A stretch of DNA of 64,000 nucleotides, from NCBI GenBank assembly GCA_025677825.1, contig JAIXMO010000002.1, positions 930,001 through 994,000 of the forward strand, given 5' to 3'. Source of the stretch: Helicostylum pulchrum (taxonomy: Eukaryota > Mucoromycota > Mucoromycetes > Mucorales > Mucoraceae). Shown here piece after piece: positions 45,330-57,062 of the stretch. The notes below the pieces were generated by a model that made no database searches, had not been told where the DNA came from, and saw nothing but the letters and a program-made list of their open reading frames with translations. How positions within the stretch are numbered: the stretch's first letter is position 1; every line of letters starts with the position of its first letter. Made by a program: the position numbers and the translations under genes.

Positions 45330-46860
45330 ATGATGGTGGTAGGGGTTAACTGGCTCAATATTTTCGAAAGAGGAGCTGAAAAATCAAGAACAGCTTCTAG
45401 AATCAAATAGAACTCTTGTTGTTTGGAGCTCACATGAAAAAGAGACCGAAGAAGTCGGAAGAGCCATTCTGAAAAGTCAAGCCGAGGGTTCTGAAAAGGT
45501 ATATTACGAGCCATTTAATATAGTATCTATGTACATAAAAATCAATAATTATGTTTTAATTAGAGATAAAGGGAAAAAGGTGCTAAGAACGTTAGATATG
45601 CAGCCTTCGGTAATTACTGACGATTGCCAAAGCTCTCATTAGCGCGATATTCCTTTTCTGGACATTGTTTACAATGAAAATGAGCTCAATAGCTCGTATG
45701 TCAATCGTCTTTGGAGACAACGAACTCCTCTGAAACTCGCATTGCAGGGTATACTGTATACGGACAATTACTCTTGGAGAATTGGATATTACTTGCTTCG
45801 GTAAAAAAAAATATGGTTACTTCGAACTCCAAGTTTAAATTTCTTTATAATCAAGTCCATGAGGATGCTGCCAACAAGCGTCTAAAGCCTAGTGGTGCTG
45901 AGAAGCGACTTTTCCTTTCAGCTCTTTTTGAAAAAGTATAGATCGACAAATCGATACTTGGTACCTTCTGGAAAGTATCACTTCTAGTGTACGAGCTATG
46001 GAGGAGGCCATAGATAAAAAGGCAATGGTCGAAACTCAAGGAATAATATTTCAGAGCGTTGAAGAGCTTGCTCTTCATCATATATCTGTAGACATTTACT
46101 TGAATCATTCGTTGAGTGCTGAAGAGTGGAAAACCGGAGAACTTGACTTCATGTCAAGATCTGTAACCTGTTTGTTTGGCTCTTTTGTGGTCCTCTCGGG
46201 AGAAAATAACCCTATTGTGGTATGCTAAAAAATATATATGTTTGTTTTTACATCGTGTACTAGCCTAACACTGCATTCGTCTTTACATAGGGACTACACC
46301 AGCTGGATTAGTAATCCAAAAAAAATCCAGATGGGGTCTCTTTGAGACCTGATATGGTTTTTTCTACACCATCTTTCGAGATCGTAAATGGCGAAGTTAA
46401 GTCAAAAGATACTCTGGCAGCCTCTACGGTTCTGGCTCGCGTGAAGATGCTAGAAACCTGTAAAAGGCAACTGCATCTTCGATTGAAAAGGCCAGATCAT
46501 CAAAGGAATTAGTAACGTTTGATAAATATATAGACAGAATTAAAGGACTGAAAAAATACTAATACTCACCCTATCACTTTAGGAATGTGTCACAAGATCT
46601 TCCTTATTTCTTTCTTTAATGGGTTATACCCATTCGAATGAGACTTTGTTGGGCTGATGCCTACGTCTTTCGAGACTTATAAATGCGCTGAAAAAACCTT
46701 ATTAGATTTGGTCAGATTGAAGGTAAATATTGACATTGACTACTTCACTTTTAGAGATCAATGTATCTTTCTTTACCGGATACATCGAATGTAAACACGG
46801 ATGACGAATTTTACATTGTGGATAAAGATAGTCTCTTACCAACAGTATCATACGCACTGT
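45330..46860 (+). pseudogene. Degenerate copy I of the dispersed PD-(D/E)XK-like ORF family
   Basis: Fragments in changing frames: SIFSKEELKNQEQLLESNRT (about 45354), HEKETEEVGRAILKSQAEGS, YVNRLWRQRTPLKLALQGIL (45695-), QVHEDAANKRLKPSGAEKRL (45853-), MEEAIDKKAMVETQGIIFQS (45998-) to CLFGSFVVLSG, and RPDMVFSTPSFEIVNGEVKS (46345-46404). Then ARVKMLETCKRQLHLRLKRP and MPTSFETYKCAEKTLL (about 46661). PD...GEVK is the clearest PD-(D/E)XK-like signature in the window. Stops lie between most blocks. I cannot say whether the earlier blocks belong to the same former gene. Confidence 0.4.
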
Positions 46861-47391
46861 GTTAAAACCAAAAAAAAATTGCGTTAGTACATTAAAAAAT
46901 TGGTTCTCTTTTTTTGGACAAAAAGTATTAGTTTTATACACAGGTATTCTTATTCGCAAAATATAGTGAATGTTGGCCTCTTCATTTACAAAAGCAGTCG
47001 AGAGTTTCTTTTATTCTTTAACCACAAACTTTATATAAAATTAAATATATTTCCCCCTCCCTCCCCCTTTTTTTTTTCAAAAGTTGCACGAAAAGAATTT
47101 TCCTTAGTATACGTATCCATAATGTAACTCTTGTATAAAGTAAAATAGTGATCAAGAATCAGAATCTATTCGACGCTTACTCTTAATGACCTCTCACTTA
47201 TGGCTTTGTTATTTTATCATTTTTTTAAAATTATTCTATCCTGGTAAAAAAAAAAAATACACTACTATTAAAAATAAGAAGCGAATTTTGTAACAAATTT
47301 CACTTTTACGTTTGATCTATTACTTTTGAATCCATAACTGGGTGCCACGAACGTCCAGGAAGGGAAACCAAAGACTACATACACTGCATAC
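46861..47391. other. Intergenic stretch left of the tRNA
   Basis: AT-rich, no gene seen. Confidence 0.45.
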
Positions 47392-47397
47392 AAAAAA
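47392..47397 (-). terminator. RNA polymerase III terminator of the tRNA gene
   Basis: On the minus strand a run of six T begins 14 nt after the last base of the tRNA, the usual Pol III stop signal. A run of four T lies closer in. Confidence 0.6.
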
Positions 47398-47410
47398 GTG
47401 CAAAAGCAAA

Positions 47411-47484
47411 CGCTCCCGGGTGGGCTTGAACCACCAACCTCCTGATTAACAGTCAGACGCGCTAGCCAATTGCGCCACGGAAGC
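47411..47484 (-). tRNA. tRNA-Asn (anticodon GTT)
   Basis: The minus strand folds as a 74-nt cloverleaf without an intron. The acceptor stem GCTTCCG pairs with CGGGAGC, with one G-U pair and a G discriminator. The D-arm holds the A-box TGGCGCAATTGG. The anticodon loop is CTGTTAA within the stem TCTGA/TCAGG-like region, giving anticodon GTT. The T-arm contains the B-box GGTTCAAGCCC. The CCA end is not encoded, as expected for a nuclear gene. Confidence 0.95.
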
Positions 47485-47540
47485 TGTTATAATTATTTTT
47501 CTGCATAATTTTATACATTTAAAAATATCAAAATTTAAAG

Positions 47541-47615
47541 CACGTGACACTCACGTGACTGTATTTATTTAACTACCATATTTGGTAGTTTTAATTAAAG
47601 CATCGACAGCACGTG
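47541..47615. promoter_or_regulatory. CACGTG E-box cluster and inverted repeat upstream of SWI3
   Basis: Three CACGTG cores at 47541-47546, 47552-47557 and 47610-47615; the first two are followed by AC/ACT as in CACGTGAC. Between them, 47571-47590 is an inverted repeat, AACTACCA and TGGTAGTT with a 4-bp loop. This lies 106-180 bp before the SWI3 start codon and about 60-130 bp behind the divergently read tRNA. CACGTG is the core bound by bHLH factors such as Cbf1; binding here is inferred. Confidence 0.5.
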
Positions 47616-47720
47616 TTTTGCCGTGACGAAAATCGGGGCAAGGGCAATGTTTCTTTTTTTTTTTTTTTTTTTTTTTCTCTCTCTTTTTTATTAAATCCTG
47701 TTACGAACGCGTTTATTAAA

Positions 47721-50417
47721 ATGGCTATACAGGCACCAGAGATTGATTTTAATTTTTATGAACAACCCAGTACGATTTCCTACTTTGATTCTATACTTGA
47801 AGCTTTACGTAACGAGGTAGCGTCCGTGGGAGCAGATGCGACGTTTACGGCACCTGAATTAGCTTATTTTACGGCCCGATTTCTTCAGTTTCAACAAGAT
47901 GCGTTAACGGCTACACGTAATGTGCCTACACGTATACCGACCTGTTTCTTCAAGGTAGAGTCGCTAGCGAAACCGTCACCACTTTACACCATCCTCAAGA
48001 CGGCTTATTGTTTTCAATCTGATAAAGACATGAGCGACTGGCAATTCGACGCGCCTGAAGAAAGAGATATATACCTAGAGTTAGTTCAAGTTGTTCGACA
48101 CCAGTTACAGCAAGATGGGTATTATAAACCTCCTGTTGTTGCATTTGATGATCAGGTTCCTGCATCAAAAAGAGAAGAATGGGGACGTTTAATTCAGGAA
48201 CTGGGTGGTAATTATTTTTTGGTTTTTTTTTTTTTTTTTTTTACGCTGATTATTAAAAGAAAACTTTTTTTTTTTTTTTTCACTAGGCCAAGTTATTCAA
48301 GAACCACATAAAGCGACTTATATTGTTTATGATAATCAAGAGGCAATTTATAATGTAGACAATCAGACGTACTATATTGAAGAACAAAAGATTGGAAAAT
48401 CACTGATTCATTATATTGGGTTACCAGACTCATTTAATGTCCTTGTTGAAGAGTTACCAGAGGGCCAAGTACCCAAACCCAATTTAACAAGTCCTTATCA
48501 TGTTCGAGCTACATGGATTATAGACAGTTATAAATACAACGAGTGGATGGTACCATCAGACTATGATTATCCCAATAAACGTACCACCTTTAAAAGATCA
48601 TCAGATGAAGTTTATAGTATGGAAACAAAAAAAGCCAAACCTCCTTTAGCTATTAAACATGAAGAAGAAGCAGAAGAAAACACATTGGATAATACATCAG
48701 TTATTCCTCCTCACGAGGAAATGAAAGAAGTAGTAGATGCTACTACTCTTTTACCTGTCGATCTCTCTGTTATACCATTACCTGAAGAAGACCCTCAACG
48801 TTATTTATCTATTCAATCTCATGATATCATTATTCCTTCGTATGCTGCTTGGTTTGATATTACTACCATTCATTCTATTGAATCAAAAGCTTTACCTGAA
48901 TTTTTTAATGATCGTAACAAGTCAAAGACACCTACTGTTTATATGGAATACCGTGATTTTATGATTAATACCTATCGTATGAACCCAATCGAATACCTTA
49001 CCATTACCGCTTGCAGACGTAATTTGACAGGTGATGTTTGTGCTATTCTTCGCGTTCATGCATTTTTAGAACAATGGGGTTTGATTAATTATCAAGTAAG
49101 TTTTTTTTTTCTTAATTTAGTGTGGTGTATTCATGGTTACTTACTTTTTTTTTTCTTGACGTTTAGGTTGATCCTGATGCTAAGCTTTCCTCACTTAGTC
49201 CACCCTTTGATAGTCAATTCAAAGTGGTTATAGATAAACCTTTAGAGCCAAAAGAACAAGATGATCAAGAAGAAGAAAAAGAAAGACAAGCCAAAGAAGA
49301 GGATGAAACAAAAGTTAAACATTATTATGATACTCACAAAGAAAAGAAACCACAAGTATGTGTGTCATGCCAACAAACATGTCAAGATGAACAATACTGC
49401 AGTACAACTCAGTCGGATTTTTATATTTGTAAACAATGTTTTATTGAAGGTAAATATCCCGTCAATCAAAAGAGTGGACACTTTGTTTTAGAGCGATTTG
49501 AAAAGGAACAAGATAGATGGGATAAAGAAGAAGAAGAACTTTTAAAGGAAGGACTTGGTATGTTTGGAGATAATTGGGAAAAGATTTCGAATCATGTTGG
49601 TACACGTACACATGATGAATGCGTCTTACATTACCTCCAATTACCTCTCAATGATCCCTTTCAAGACATTGAAATTGAAAAATTAGGATTACTTCAATAT
49701 GATACAATTCAACATAAAGAAAATCCAATCATGACTGCAGTAGCATTTTTAGCTTCTGCTGTAGAACCAAAAGTAGCAGCGGCAGCAGGAGATATTGATG
49801 CATTTGAAATTATACCTATTAAAGTAGATAATGATAAAGTAAAGTTAGACCAAGACAAAGATGAACAAGAAGAAAAACCAGAACAAGATAAAAAAGACAA
49901 AGAAGAAAAAGAAGAGGAAGAGGAAGAAGAGGAAAAGAAACCAGAAAGAAATGAAATAGAAGAAAGTAAATTGATTGAATTAACAAATACGTTATTCAAG
50001 TGTAAATTGATACAATATCAACAACAATTTGAAGATTATCAATCATTAGAAAATAGAGTAGAAGAACAAAAGAGACAGTTAGAAAAGGAAAGACGTCAAC
50101 TTGAACAAGATCAAAGTGTATTTAAAAGAAAAGTACTTTCGATTAGACAAGAAATGGCAAAGAGTATTAGTAAAGCGAACGCACTTGCAAGTATCATTAC
50201 TCCTGCTCAACTTCAACAGCAATTAGCTGGTGCTAGTCCTTCCATGTTTTTGAACGGTAACCAACATCATCCCTCCCCTCAAGCTTTACAGCAATTACAA
50301 TTACAGCAACAGCAGCAACAACAACAATATCAATTACAAATGCAAATGCAAATGCAACAGCATGGTCAACCACGTCCTAATCTTCCTCCTGGTTTCAATA
50401 ATATCATGACTTTATAA
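47721..50417 (+). CDS. SWI3: SWI/SNF-RSC chromatin remodelling subunit (SWI3/RSC8/SMARCC family)
   Basis: Three exons (47721-48207, 48287-49095, 49167-50417) give 848 aa. The N-terminal BRCT-like/chromo-like region contains HVRATWIIDSYKYNEWMVP. The SWIRM domain covers about residues 340-432: IPSYAAWFDITTIHSIESKA, TPTVYMEYRDFMINTYR, RRNLTGDVCAILRVHAFLEQ, WGLINYQ. A ZZ-like zinc module follows (CVSC...C...YICKQC, about 497-530). The SANT domain covers about 549-593 (DRWDKEEEELLKEGLGMFGD). Then come a very acidic stretch, a coiled coil (EEQKRQLEKERRQLEQDQSV, the family's leucine-zipper region) and a glutamine/methionine-rich tail. It acts in the nucleus as a core scaffold of the remodeller. I chose the ATG at 47721 because the upstream in-frame extension is poly-T-derived. 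DOT1 begins 204 bp downstream. Confidence 0.93.
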
Positions 50418-50621
50418 TCCTTTTTCTTTTTCTTTTTGCTTTCTTTTTTAACTTTTTTTTTTCTTCTTTTCTTTATTTAATGTATTTCTTTGAACATGTA
50501 AAAGAAAGTCTCAATTCAAAATCCGCGTCTTTTTTTTTTTTTTTTTCTATTTATCCCCTTGTTTTTTATTTATTTATTATTTTTCCCTTTTTTTAACTTT
50601 TTTTTATACAGCAACAAAAAT

Positions 50622-52457
50622 ATGACTACAATTGAATCTTCTAAAACAGAAGATAGAAGTCATCTCTTGGTAGAAAAAGACCAAAATAAACAAACTGTAA
50701 ATTTACCTCCAAAGAAAGTAATGGCTAGTAAACTGGCAGCAGCAGCAGCAGCTGCGGCAGCCCAAGCCCAAGCTCAAGCTCAAGCTCAAGCTCAAGCTCA
50801 AGCTCAAGTCCAAGCCAATAATACTTCCTCTAATGTCACTACGACTACTATTACGACGACTACTACTACTATCCAGCAGTCTAAATCTGAATCTACCAGC
50901 ACAAAAAGAAGGTTATCCAACTCATTCGAAAATACTCGAGACAAGAAAATGGTGAAAGAAAAGGTACCAACTGCAAAGGCTGCCAAATCTATTACTCATT
51001 CCGATCGCATTGTTCAAGCTGAAATTAGTCAATATCGACCTTGTAAGTTTTTTTTTATTTTTATTCCAGTTACAAATTCAACCAATGTGTTATTTTAACA
51101 AAGTATAATAATATTTTAGACTTTACTGAAACGGACACTGATAGTCCTGGTCAATCTTCTCCTACAAACAAAGAAAAGAATCTCCGTGTTGTTCTTGAAT
51201 ATCCAGGTTCAATTGAGCCTGAAAAGTGAGTACCAAGGAGAAATTACAAAAACTGCTTTTTTTTTACTAACGCACACATACAAAAGCTTTTTATTATTGA
51301 AGCCAGTTCTTAAAAATACAACAGGTAGAAATAATGAGGAAGAAGAAGAAGATAAGGATGAATACAATCCGATCACAGACTTGATGCGTACGTGCGAATT
51401 CATTTACGATTGTTACCTTTTACCAGAAGAACAAAAATTACTTGGCAATCAGTCACATGGGATTATGCGAAATCTAACAAAGTATCGTAACCGTCGTAGT
51501 AGTGCAGGGTTTTCACAAGCCGTAAAAGATTTTAACAAGGTCATGAGACGTTTAAAGGCGGAAGGTGTGATTAGTAAAAACGCTAAAGATATGTGTCATC
51601 CCAGTTATGATTTAGCTTGTCATATTTTATTTCAAGTTTATAGTCGTACTGTAGCACGCCAATCGGATGCTTTGAATAACTACCAAGGTACATAAAGTAA
51701 TTTTTTATAGTTTTTTTTTTATTTTTTTATCCAGATTATGCGCTTTAATTGACAAATTTTTTTTATAGCTTTTTCAAATAATGTATACGGTGAGATCAAC
51801 CCAATTTTAGTAAAGGATTTTATTACGAAAACTGGAGTGAATTCAAAGAGCGTATTTATGGATTTAGGATGCGGTATTGGTAATGTTGTACTTCAAGTAG
51901 CAGCACAAACTGGATGTGAGGCATATGGTATTGAAATTATGGAAACACCATGTAAATTTGCCAAGCGTCAATTAAAAGAATATGCGGCACGTATGAAGTA
52001 AGTCTTTTTTTTTATTTGTAACTATTAGAGAGAACTAAAATTAACAAAAAAAAAAATACGTTGAATTAGAGCGTGGCGCCTTCCAACAGGTAAAATTCAT
52101 TTTAGACACGGTGATTTTCTTGACGTAGCAGCAAATGACCTTTATCCAACATTAAAAAGATCGGATGTACTTCTTGTAAACAACTATGCATTTGATGCAG
52201 CAACCAATCAAGCATTGGCACAATTGTTTTTAGACTTGAAAGAAGGAACCAAAATCATCTCCTTGAAATCATTTGTTCCTAAACACCATAAAATTAATCA
52301 ACGTACTTTAAATATGCCGGAATCCATTTTACGGGTAGAAGAATTCGAGTATTATTCGGAAGCGGTTAGTTGGACTAATAATGGTGGTCATTATTATATC
52401 GCTACTGTAGATCGTGGTCGCTTAGCACCTTATTTTGAAGAAATGTATGGGCATTAA
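50622..52457 (+). CDS. DOT1: Histone H3 lysine-79 methyltransferase DOT1
   Basis: Five exons (50622-51042, 51120-51225, 51287-51687, 51769-51997, 52070-52457) join to 514 aa. The SAM-dependent DOT1 fold is clear: NVYGEINPILVKDF (about 314-327), motif I FMDLGCGIGNVVLQVA (about 339-354), YGIEIMETPCKFAKRQ, HGDFLD, LLVNNYAFD and EGTKIISLKSF, closing with WTNNGGHYYIA. Upstream is a disordered region with poly-Ala then alternating Gln-Ala coded by GCTCAA/GCCCAA repeats, and a basic patch (TKRRLS, RDKKMVKEKVP) probably used for nucleosome binding. Known role: non-SET methylation of H3K79 in chromatin. In exon 5 a 16-bp GT...AG string is read through, since removing it breaks the conserved HFRHGDF. 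Neighbours: SWI3 upstream, a convergent membrane protein downstream. Confidence 0.95.
50735..50818 (+). repeat. In-frame GCA/GCTCAA repeat inside DOT1
   Basis: GCAGCAGCAGCAGCT is followed by about ten tandem GCYCAA hexamers, most identical (GCTCAA), giving poly-Ala then (Gln-Ala)n. Near-identity of the units suggests recent slippage, so length may vary between strains. Confidence 0.8.
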
Positions 52458-52691
52458 TTTGTATATATATCTCGTTTTTTGTGTGTGCGTGTATAGTTTT
52501 ACTCCTATCCCATTTTCTACCTTAAAAAAAAAAAAAACTCAACCCCCTTTGTTCATATCATTATTACTATTATAAAAAAAAAATATAATATACATCTCTA
52601 ACTTTTTTTTTAACATATATTATTATTTATTGTAATTAAAACGTAGTAGTTAGTATTAGAAATATTATAAATGTTACAATTTTTAAATGTA

Positions 52692-53445
52692 TTATCGGCG
52701 AAGACAAGTCATAGCACCAAATACGTCCCATAATGCATGAATAACATATGTTAAAAAGAGTGACATTAGGAAAAATATGCCTGTATTATAAAAATCGCAC
52801 CTAAACAAAAAAATAAATTAGAAAAAGCTTAAAATAAATAAAATACTTCTTTTTTTACCATCCATTATGCAATCCAGGCTTACATTTGTAAGTAGCAATT
52901 TGATAAAATACGCAAACTCCGAATAATGCTGTTAAAGCAGCATCAATTAACGTAGACACAAACCGCTTGATCTTATGTCCGTTACCAAATCTTCGAGTCA
53001 AATAAACAAATACATTAAATGAACTCCAAGTAATTGATAACCAACAAATGACATAACCGTAATACATTAAGTCTGGTTTACTAAATGGCATTTCTTCTCC
53101 CGAGTACTTTTTTTTTGGAATTATTAGTATTTTACATTTTACCTAGGCAAAAAGTATAATACTTACAGGTGAAGCTCCTACTTGAAACCCAAATGCTCCA
53201 ATTGCTGCAAAAAATTGCCACACACGAATAAGAATTCGTGGTAAACTAGGATGACGATGAGGTTTCTCTTCTTCTACTACTGGTGGTGGTGAAGGAATAT
53301 CAATACTTGTACCCGCTGCATGAAGAGGTTGATCTATAGGTGGCAATTCTTGTTTATTACTTTCCCAAGCATTATTGTTGTGTTCTAATGTTGGTGTAAC
53401 TTGTGTCTTTTCACCAATATCTTCTGTATCCCAAGAGTTATTCAT
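52692..53445 (-). CDS. Four-transmembrane protein, MARVEL-like topology
   Basis: Three exons on the minus strand (53167-53445, 52859-53106, 52692-52800) join to 211 aa. A polar N-terminus rich in Asp/Glu/Pro (IPSPPPVVEEEKPHRHP) precedes four hydrophobic segments: ILIRVWQFFAAIGAFGFQVG, YYGYVICWLSITWSSFNVFV, STLIDAALTALFGVCVFYQI and IFFLMSLFLTYVIHALWDVF. A short loop between TM3 and TM4 holds three Cys-containing motifs (YKCKPGLHNGWCDFYN). This layout fits MARVEL-type fungal membrane proteins of the plasma membrane or secretory vesicles, but no diagnostic motif is certain. Head-to-head with the alkaline phosphatase (373 bp between starts). Confidence 0.7.
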
Positions 53446-53818
53446 TTTTAAAAAGAATAAAGAAAAAAAAAAAAAAAAAGAGAGAGAAATATAAAAGACT
53501 AATAATATATGAAAAAGGGGATTCAGGGAGTTTGCATTTATCCATTTTTGCTGTATCGTCAGTGACTGTCTCCCCTTACTACCCACAACAAAAATAAAGT
53601 GACAGTTGACTTTTAAAGGGTTATCGGGTTCTTTTATCTTTTATCTTTCCTTTTTGATTTACATATAAATTAATCATGCTAAAAAACTATACACTACTAA
53701 ATAAAAAAACTACTGACTTGTATGTAAAAAAAGTATGTAACTGTATTATTATTATTATTTCCTTTGTACGTACTACTCACTTTTTGGAGTGTTGTAGGAA
53801 CATTCTAGATACAGGAAT
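53446..53818. promoter_or_regulatory. Shared divergent promoter region
   Basis: 373 bp between the start codons of the four-TM gene (-) and alkaline phosphatase (+). It holds a long A-run next to the minus-strand ATG (T-rich leader on that strand) and a TTATTATTATTATT repeat at about 53745. No PHO4-type CACGTG core was seen. Confidence 0.5.
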
Positions 53819-55590
53819 ATGGCTAGTATATTTTGCGTTGCAGGAATAACATTATTCACTGTACTTGTAATAAGCTATAACCAAAGTAAAGTAACTTGTT
53901 TCTTTCCCCCAGTTTCTTTATACTAACAAAAAAATTTACCGTAAAAGAACCTGTCAAACGAAATGTAATTATGATGGTAAGCGATGGATTTGGACCCGCT
54001 TCCGAAACTTTTGCGCGTCAATATCATAGTTGGAAAGAAGGTTCACCTGTCAATTCCATTGTGTTCCCGTTAGATAAAATCTTGGTTGGACAAAGTCGTA
54101 CGCAAAGTTCATCTAGTTTAATTACCGATAGTGCTGCTGGCGCTACTGCATTTGCATGTGGTATTAAAACCTTTAATGGTGCTATTGCTGGTAAATGTGG
54201 TTTTTTTTTTAAAAAAAATTGTTATTTATCTTTTTGAGAGCGTAGTAAATCCAGATAAAATTCCTTGTGGAACTGTTTTGGAATCTGCTAAAATACATAG
54301 GCATATGAAGACGGGTATGGTTGTTAAATCTCGAATAACGCATGCAACACCTGCCGCCTTTTCTGCTCATATCGGTTGGAGAGACTGGGAAAACGCAATC
54401 GCAGAGCAACAGTTGGGGTACAGTCCATTAGGAAGAACCGTAGATTTAATGTTTGGTGGTGGACTATGTCAGTTCAAAAGTAACAAGACAGAAGGAAGTT
54501 GCAGACAAGATGACAAAGATTTGGTTCAGCAAGCTAAATTTGATTTCGATTGGGATACAAAGACTACAAGAAAAGAGTTTGATCAACTTGATGAAAATGC
54601 TAAATTACCCTTACTTGGTTTATTCGCCAATCAGGTAATATACAAGCTTTTTTTTATTTTTTTTATTTTTTTATTTATTGATATATATTATGTATGTAGC
54701 ACATGAATTATGCTATTGATAATGATCCTTCTATTGAACCTTCGCTTGATGAAATGACGGAAAAGGCTCTCTCTATACTCAAGAAATCCAGCCAAAATTC
54801 GAAACACGGATTCTTTTTAATGGTCGAAGGAAGTAGAATTGATATGGCAGGTCATATGTAAGTGTATTATACTACCCTTTAAAAAAAAGAGAACCAATTT
54901 AAATTTATCTTTTAACTAGTAATGATCCTATGGCTATGTACCATGAGATTTTAGAATACCAACAAACTATCAAAGCAGTAATGAAATTCATCGACCAAAA
55001 TCCCGATACGATTCTTATATCAACCAGCGACCATGAAACAGGTGGGTTAACTGTAGGTCGTCAAGTCACCAAAGGATATCCTCGATATGAATGGGATCCA
55101 GAACCATTATCAAGAGTCAAAAATTCTTCCGAAGTTTTGAGCTGGATGTGGGCTAAAGCAATTCAAGATGAAACCGATACGAAGGAGTATTTGTTAGATA
55201 CCATTATCGGGCAAGGTTTAGGTCTTACGGATGTCTCTAAGCTAGAGTTGTCTAGATTATGGTCTTGGAAGAATAGTCGTACTGACATAGAGTTCTTTGC
55301 TATCATGCTTTCTGATTTAGTCAGTAGACGGGCTCAAATTGGTGTAAGAACTTGTATATATATTATTTTTATAAGTGCTAAGTTTTTTTTTTTAAAAAAA
55401 AAATATGTAGTGGACAACGATGGGACATACCGCGGTTGATGTTAACCTATACGCTTACGGTCATCAAGCTGAACTACTAAGAGGAAGTTACGAAAATACA
55501 GATATCGGTAGTTTCATTGTAGATTATTTAAAGTTGGATTTGGATGATATTACTAAACGGTTACTCGACTTAAAGGCTTTGAGGAGTTAA
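53819..55590 (+). CDS. PHO8: Alkaline phosphatase (PHO8 type)
   Basis: Six exons (53819-53885, 53948-54190, 54246-54634, 54700-54857, 54920-55343, 55411-55590) join to 486 aa. The N-terminus is a signal anchor (ASIFCVAGITLFTVLVIS) as in vacuolar Pho8. Active-site motifs: VSDGFGP with a metal-binding Asp (about 35), TDSAAGATAFA with the nucleophile Ser (about 84), VEGSRIDMAGH, STSDHETGG and GWTTMGHTAVDVNLYAYG. It hydrolyses phosphate monoesters with two Zn and one Mg, probably in the vacuole lumen. The intron 1 acceptor (AAAAG before 53948) was chosen because it keeps frame and has a TACTAAC branch-like site 23 bp upstream; the nearer CCCCAG would shift frame. The mature part ends LLDLKALRS. 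Confidence 0.93.
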
Positions 55591-55771
55591 ATCAATTGGC
55601 GTCATTCCTATTTTGACTAATAATAATAATAGTCATCTATTTTATATTTGTGCAATAAAGGCGTATATATATTTATAGTTTAAAAAAAGAAGGGAGAGAG
55701 AGAGAGAGATATTTTAAGTAAATTTTTTTTTTCTATACACTTTATTACTATTACTATTATCATCACAAATT

Positions 55772-57062
55772 TTACAAACTTGCATATTTAGGAGAGATCA
55801 TACAAATATTAGCAATCATACCCTCAAGTTGTAATAACGAAGTATGACCTCCATTAATTTTCAAGTTGGCTTCACCAATGGGTTTCATACAATCCAATCT
55901 AAATTGTTCGTCTAATTCCGTAAACGATCTCGACACACGGAAAAAGGTATTTATAATATCGATCGAAGCATAACCAGAGTGATACAATTTTTGTAATAAT
56001 GCAACTGCGTTATTGATATCACATTGAGCACAACTACTAAGGATCTCTTGCACAATAGCAGGATGAGGTTGATCACAAATCTTGAAAACATTTTCTTCAT
56101 TCACAAAGTCAGAACCGAAATGAGTTGCTTGCAAGTTATTAATAGCTTGACGCATATCACCATCTGCTGTGAAAATAATAGCTTCTAAACCTCCATCATT
56201 ATATTTAACCTATATATATATATATTAATTTTTTTTTTTACTTTGGATCAAAGAAATAAAAAAAAACATATGCTATATACCTGCTCTCTTTCACAAATCT
56301 CTAATAATCTTTCCAAGATTTGTTCATCCTTTAACTTTTCATAACGCAATACAGCACAACGAGATTGAAGAGGCTCAATAATCTTACTGGATTCGTTACA
56401 AGCCAATGCAAATCGAGTGGTGTTTGTATAAAGTTCCATAGTTCTACGAAGTGCTTGTTGAGCACCGCCTGTCATACTATCTGCTTCATCCAAAATAATA
56501 ATCTTATGTTTTCCAGGTGGTAAAGTAACCTTCTTTTGTGCAAATTTCTTAATATTGTCTCTGACTGTCTCAATAGATCTATATTTTTTTTTAATAATCA
56601 GTTTTCGTATTCCACTCTTGTTTTTAACCTATACTATCTTTACCTATCATCAGATGCATTTAATTCAAGTACAGCGTCCTTATAAGAAGGACCAAGTAAC
56701 TCTGCAGCTAAACATAAAACACTTGTAGTTTTACCAACACCAGGCATACCCTACAAATATATAAACTTAGTGCCTGCAAATCCCCTCCATTAAGAATATT
56801 AAACTTACAACTAAAAGAATATTGGGCATATTACCATCCCTTGAAATGACCTTCAAACGAGAAACAATATCGTCATTACCAACAATATCACTCAACACTT
56901 TAGGTCTATACTTTTCGAGCCTAACAAAAAAGTTTTACGTGTGTAAATAAAGATACACATGAAAAAATAATACAAAGGTTATTACCAAGGTGCATAGTAA
57001 TCAGAGGTCTCTGATGGAGATTCACTTGTAGAAGGTGGATCAATATCCATGGAAGAACTCAT
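55772..57062 (-). CDS. RFC4: Replication factor C small subunit RFC4 (human RFC2 orthologue)
   Basis: Five exons on the minus strand (56986-57062, 56809-56920, 56644-56750, 56281-56578, 55772-56209) join to 343 aa. AAA+ ATPase of the PCNA clamp loader. Seen in order: [16 protein letters not shown] (RFC box II), Walker [11 protein letters not shown] (64-73), ELNASDDR, Walker B IIILDEAD (125-132), [20 protein letters not shown], and the SRC arginine-finger motif in [10 protein letters not shown] (171-173). [15 protein letters not shown] and the C-terminal collar helices follow. The sequence agrees strongly with yeast Rfc4 rather than Rfc2, Rfc3 or Rfc5, for example in [11 protein letters not shown] and [20 protein letters not shown]. 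Acts in the nucleus during replication and repair. Confidence 0.96.

Noticed and set aside
47613..47720. Upstream in-frame start for SWI3
   Set aside because: The extension is mostly poly-Phe from a T-run and would precede the natural start MAIQAPEIDF.
49709..49999. Minus-strand Ser-rich open frame
   Set aside because: Antisense to the Glu/Lys-rich segment of SWI3, which reads as Ser/Phe on the other strand.
52092..52107. Possible 16-bp intron in the last exon of DOT1
   Set aside because: Far too short for a spliceosomal intron, and removal would destroy the conserved HFRHGDF motif.
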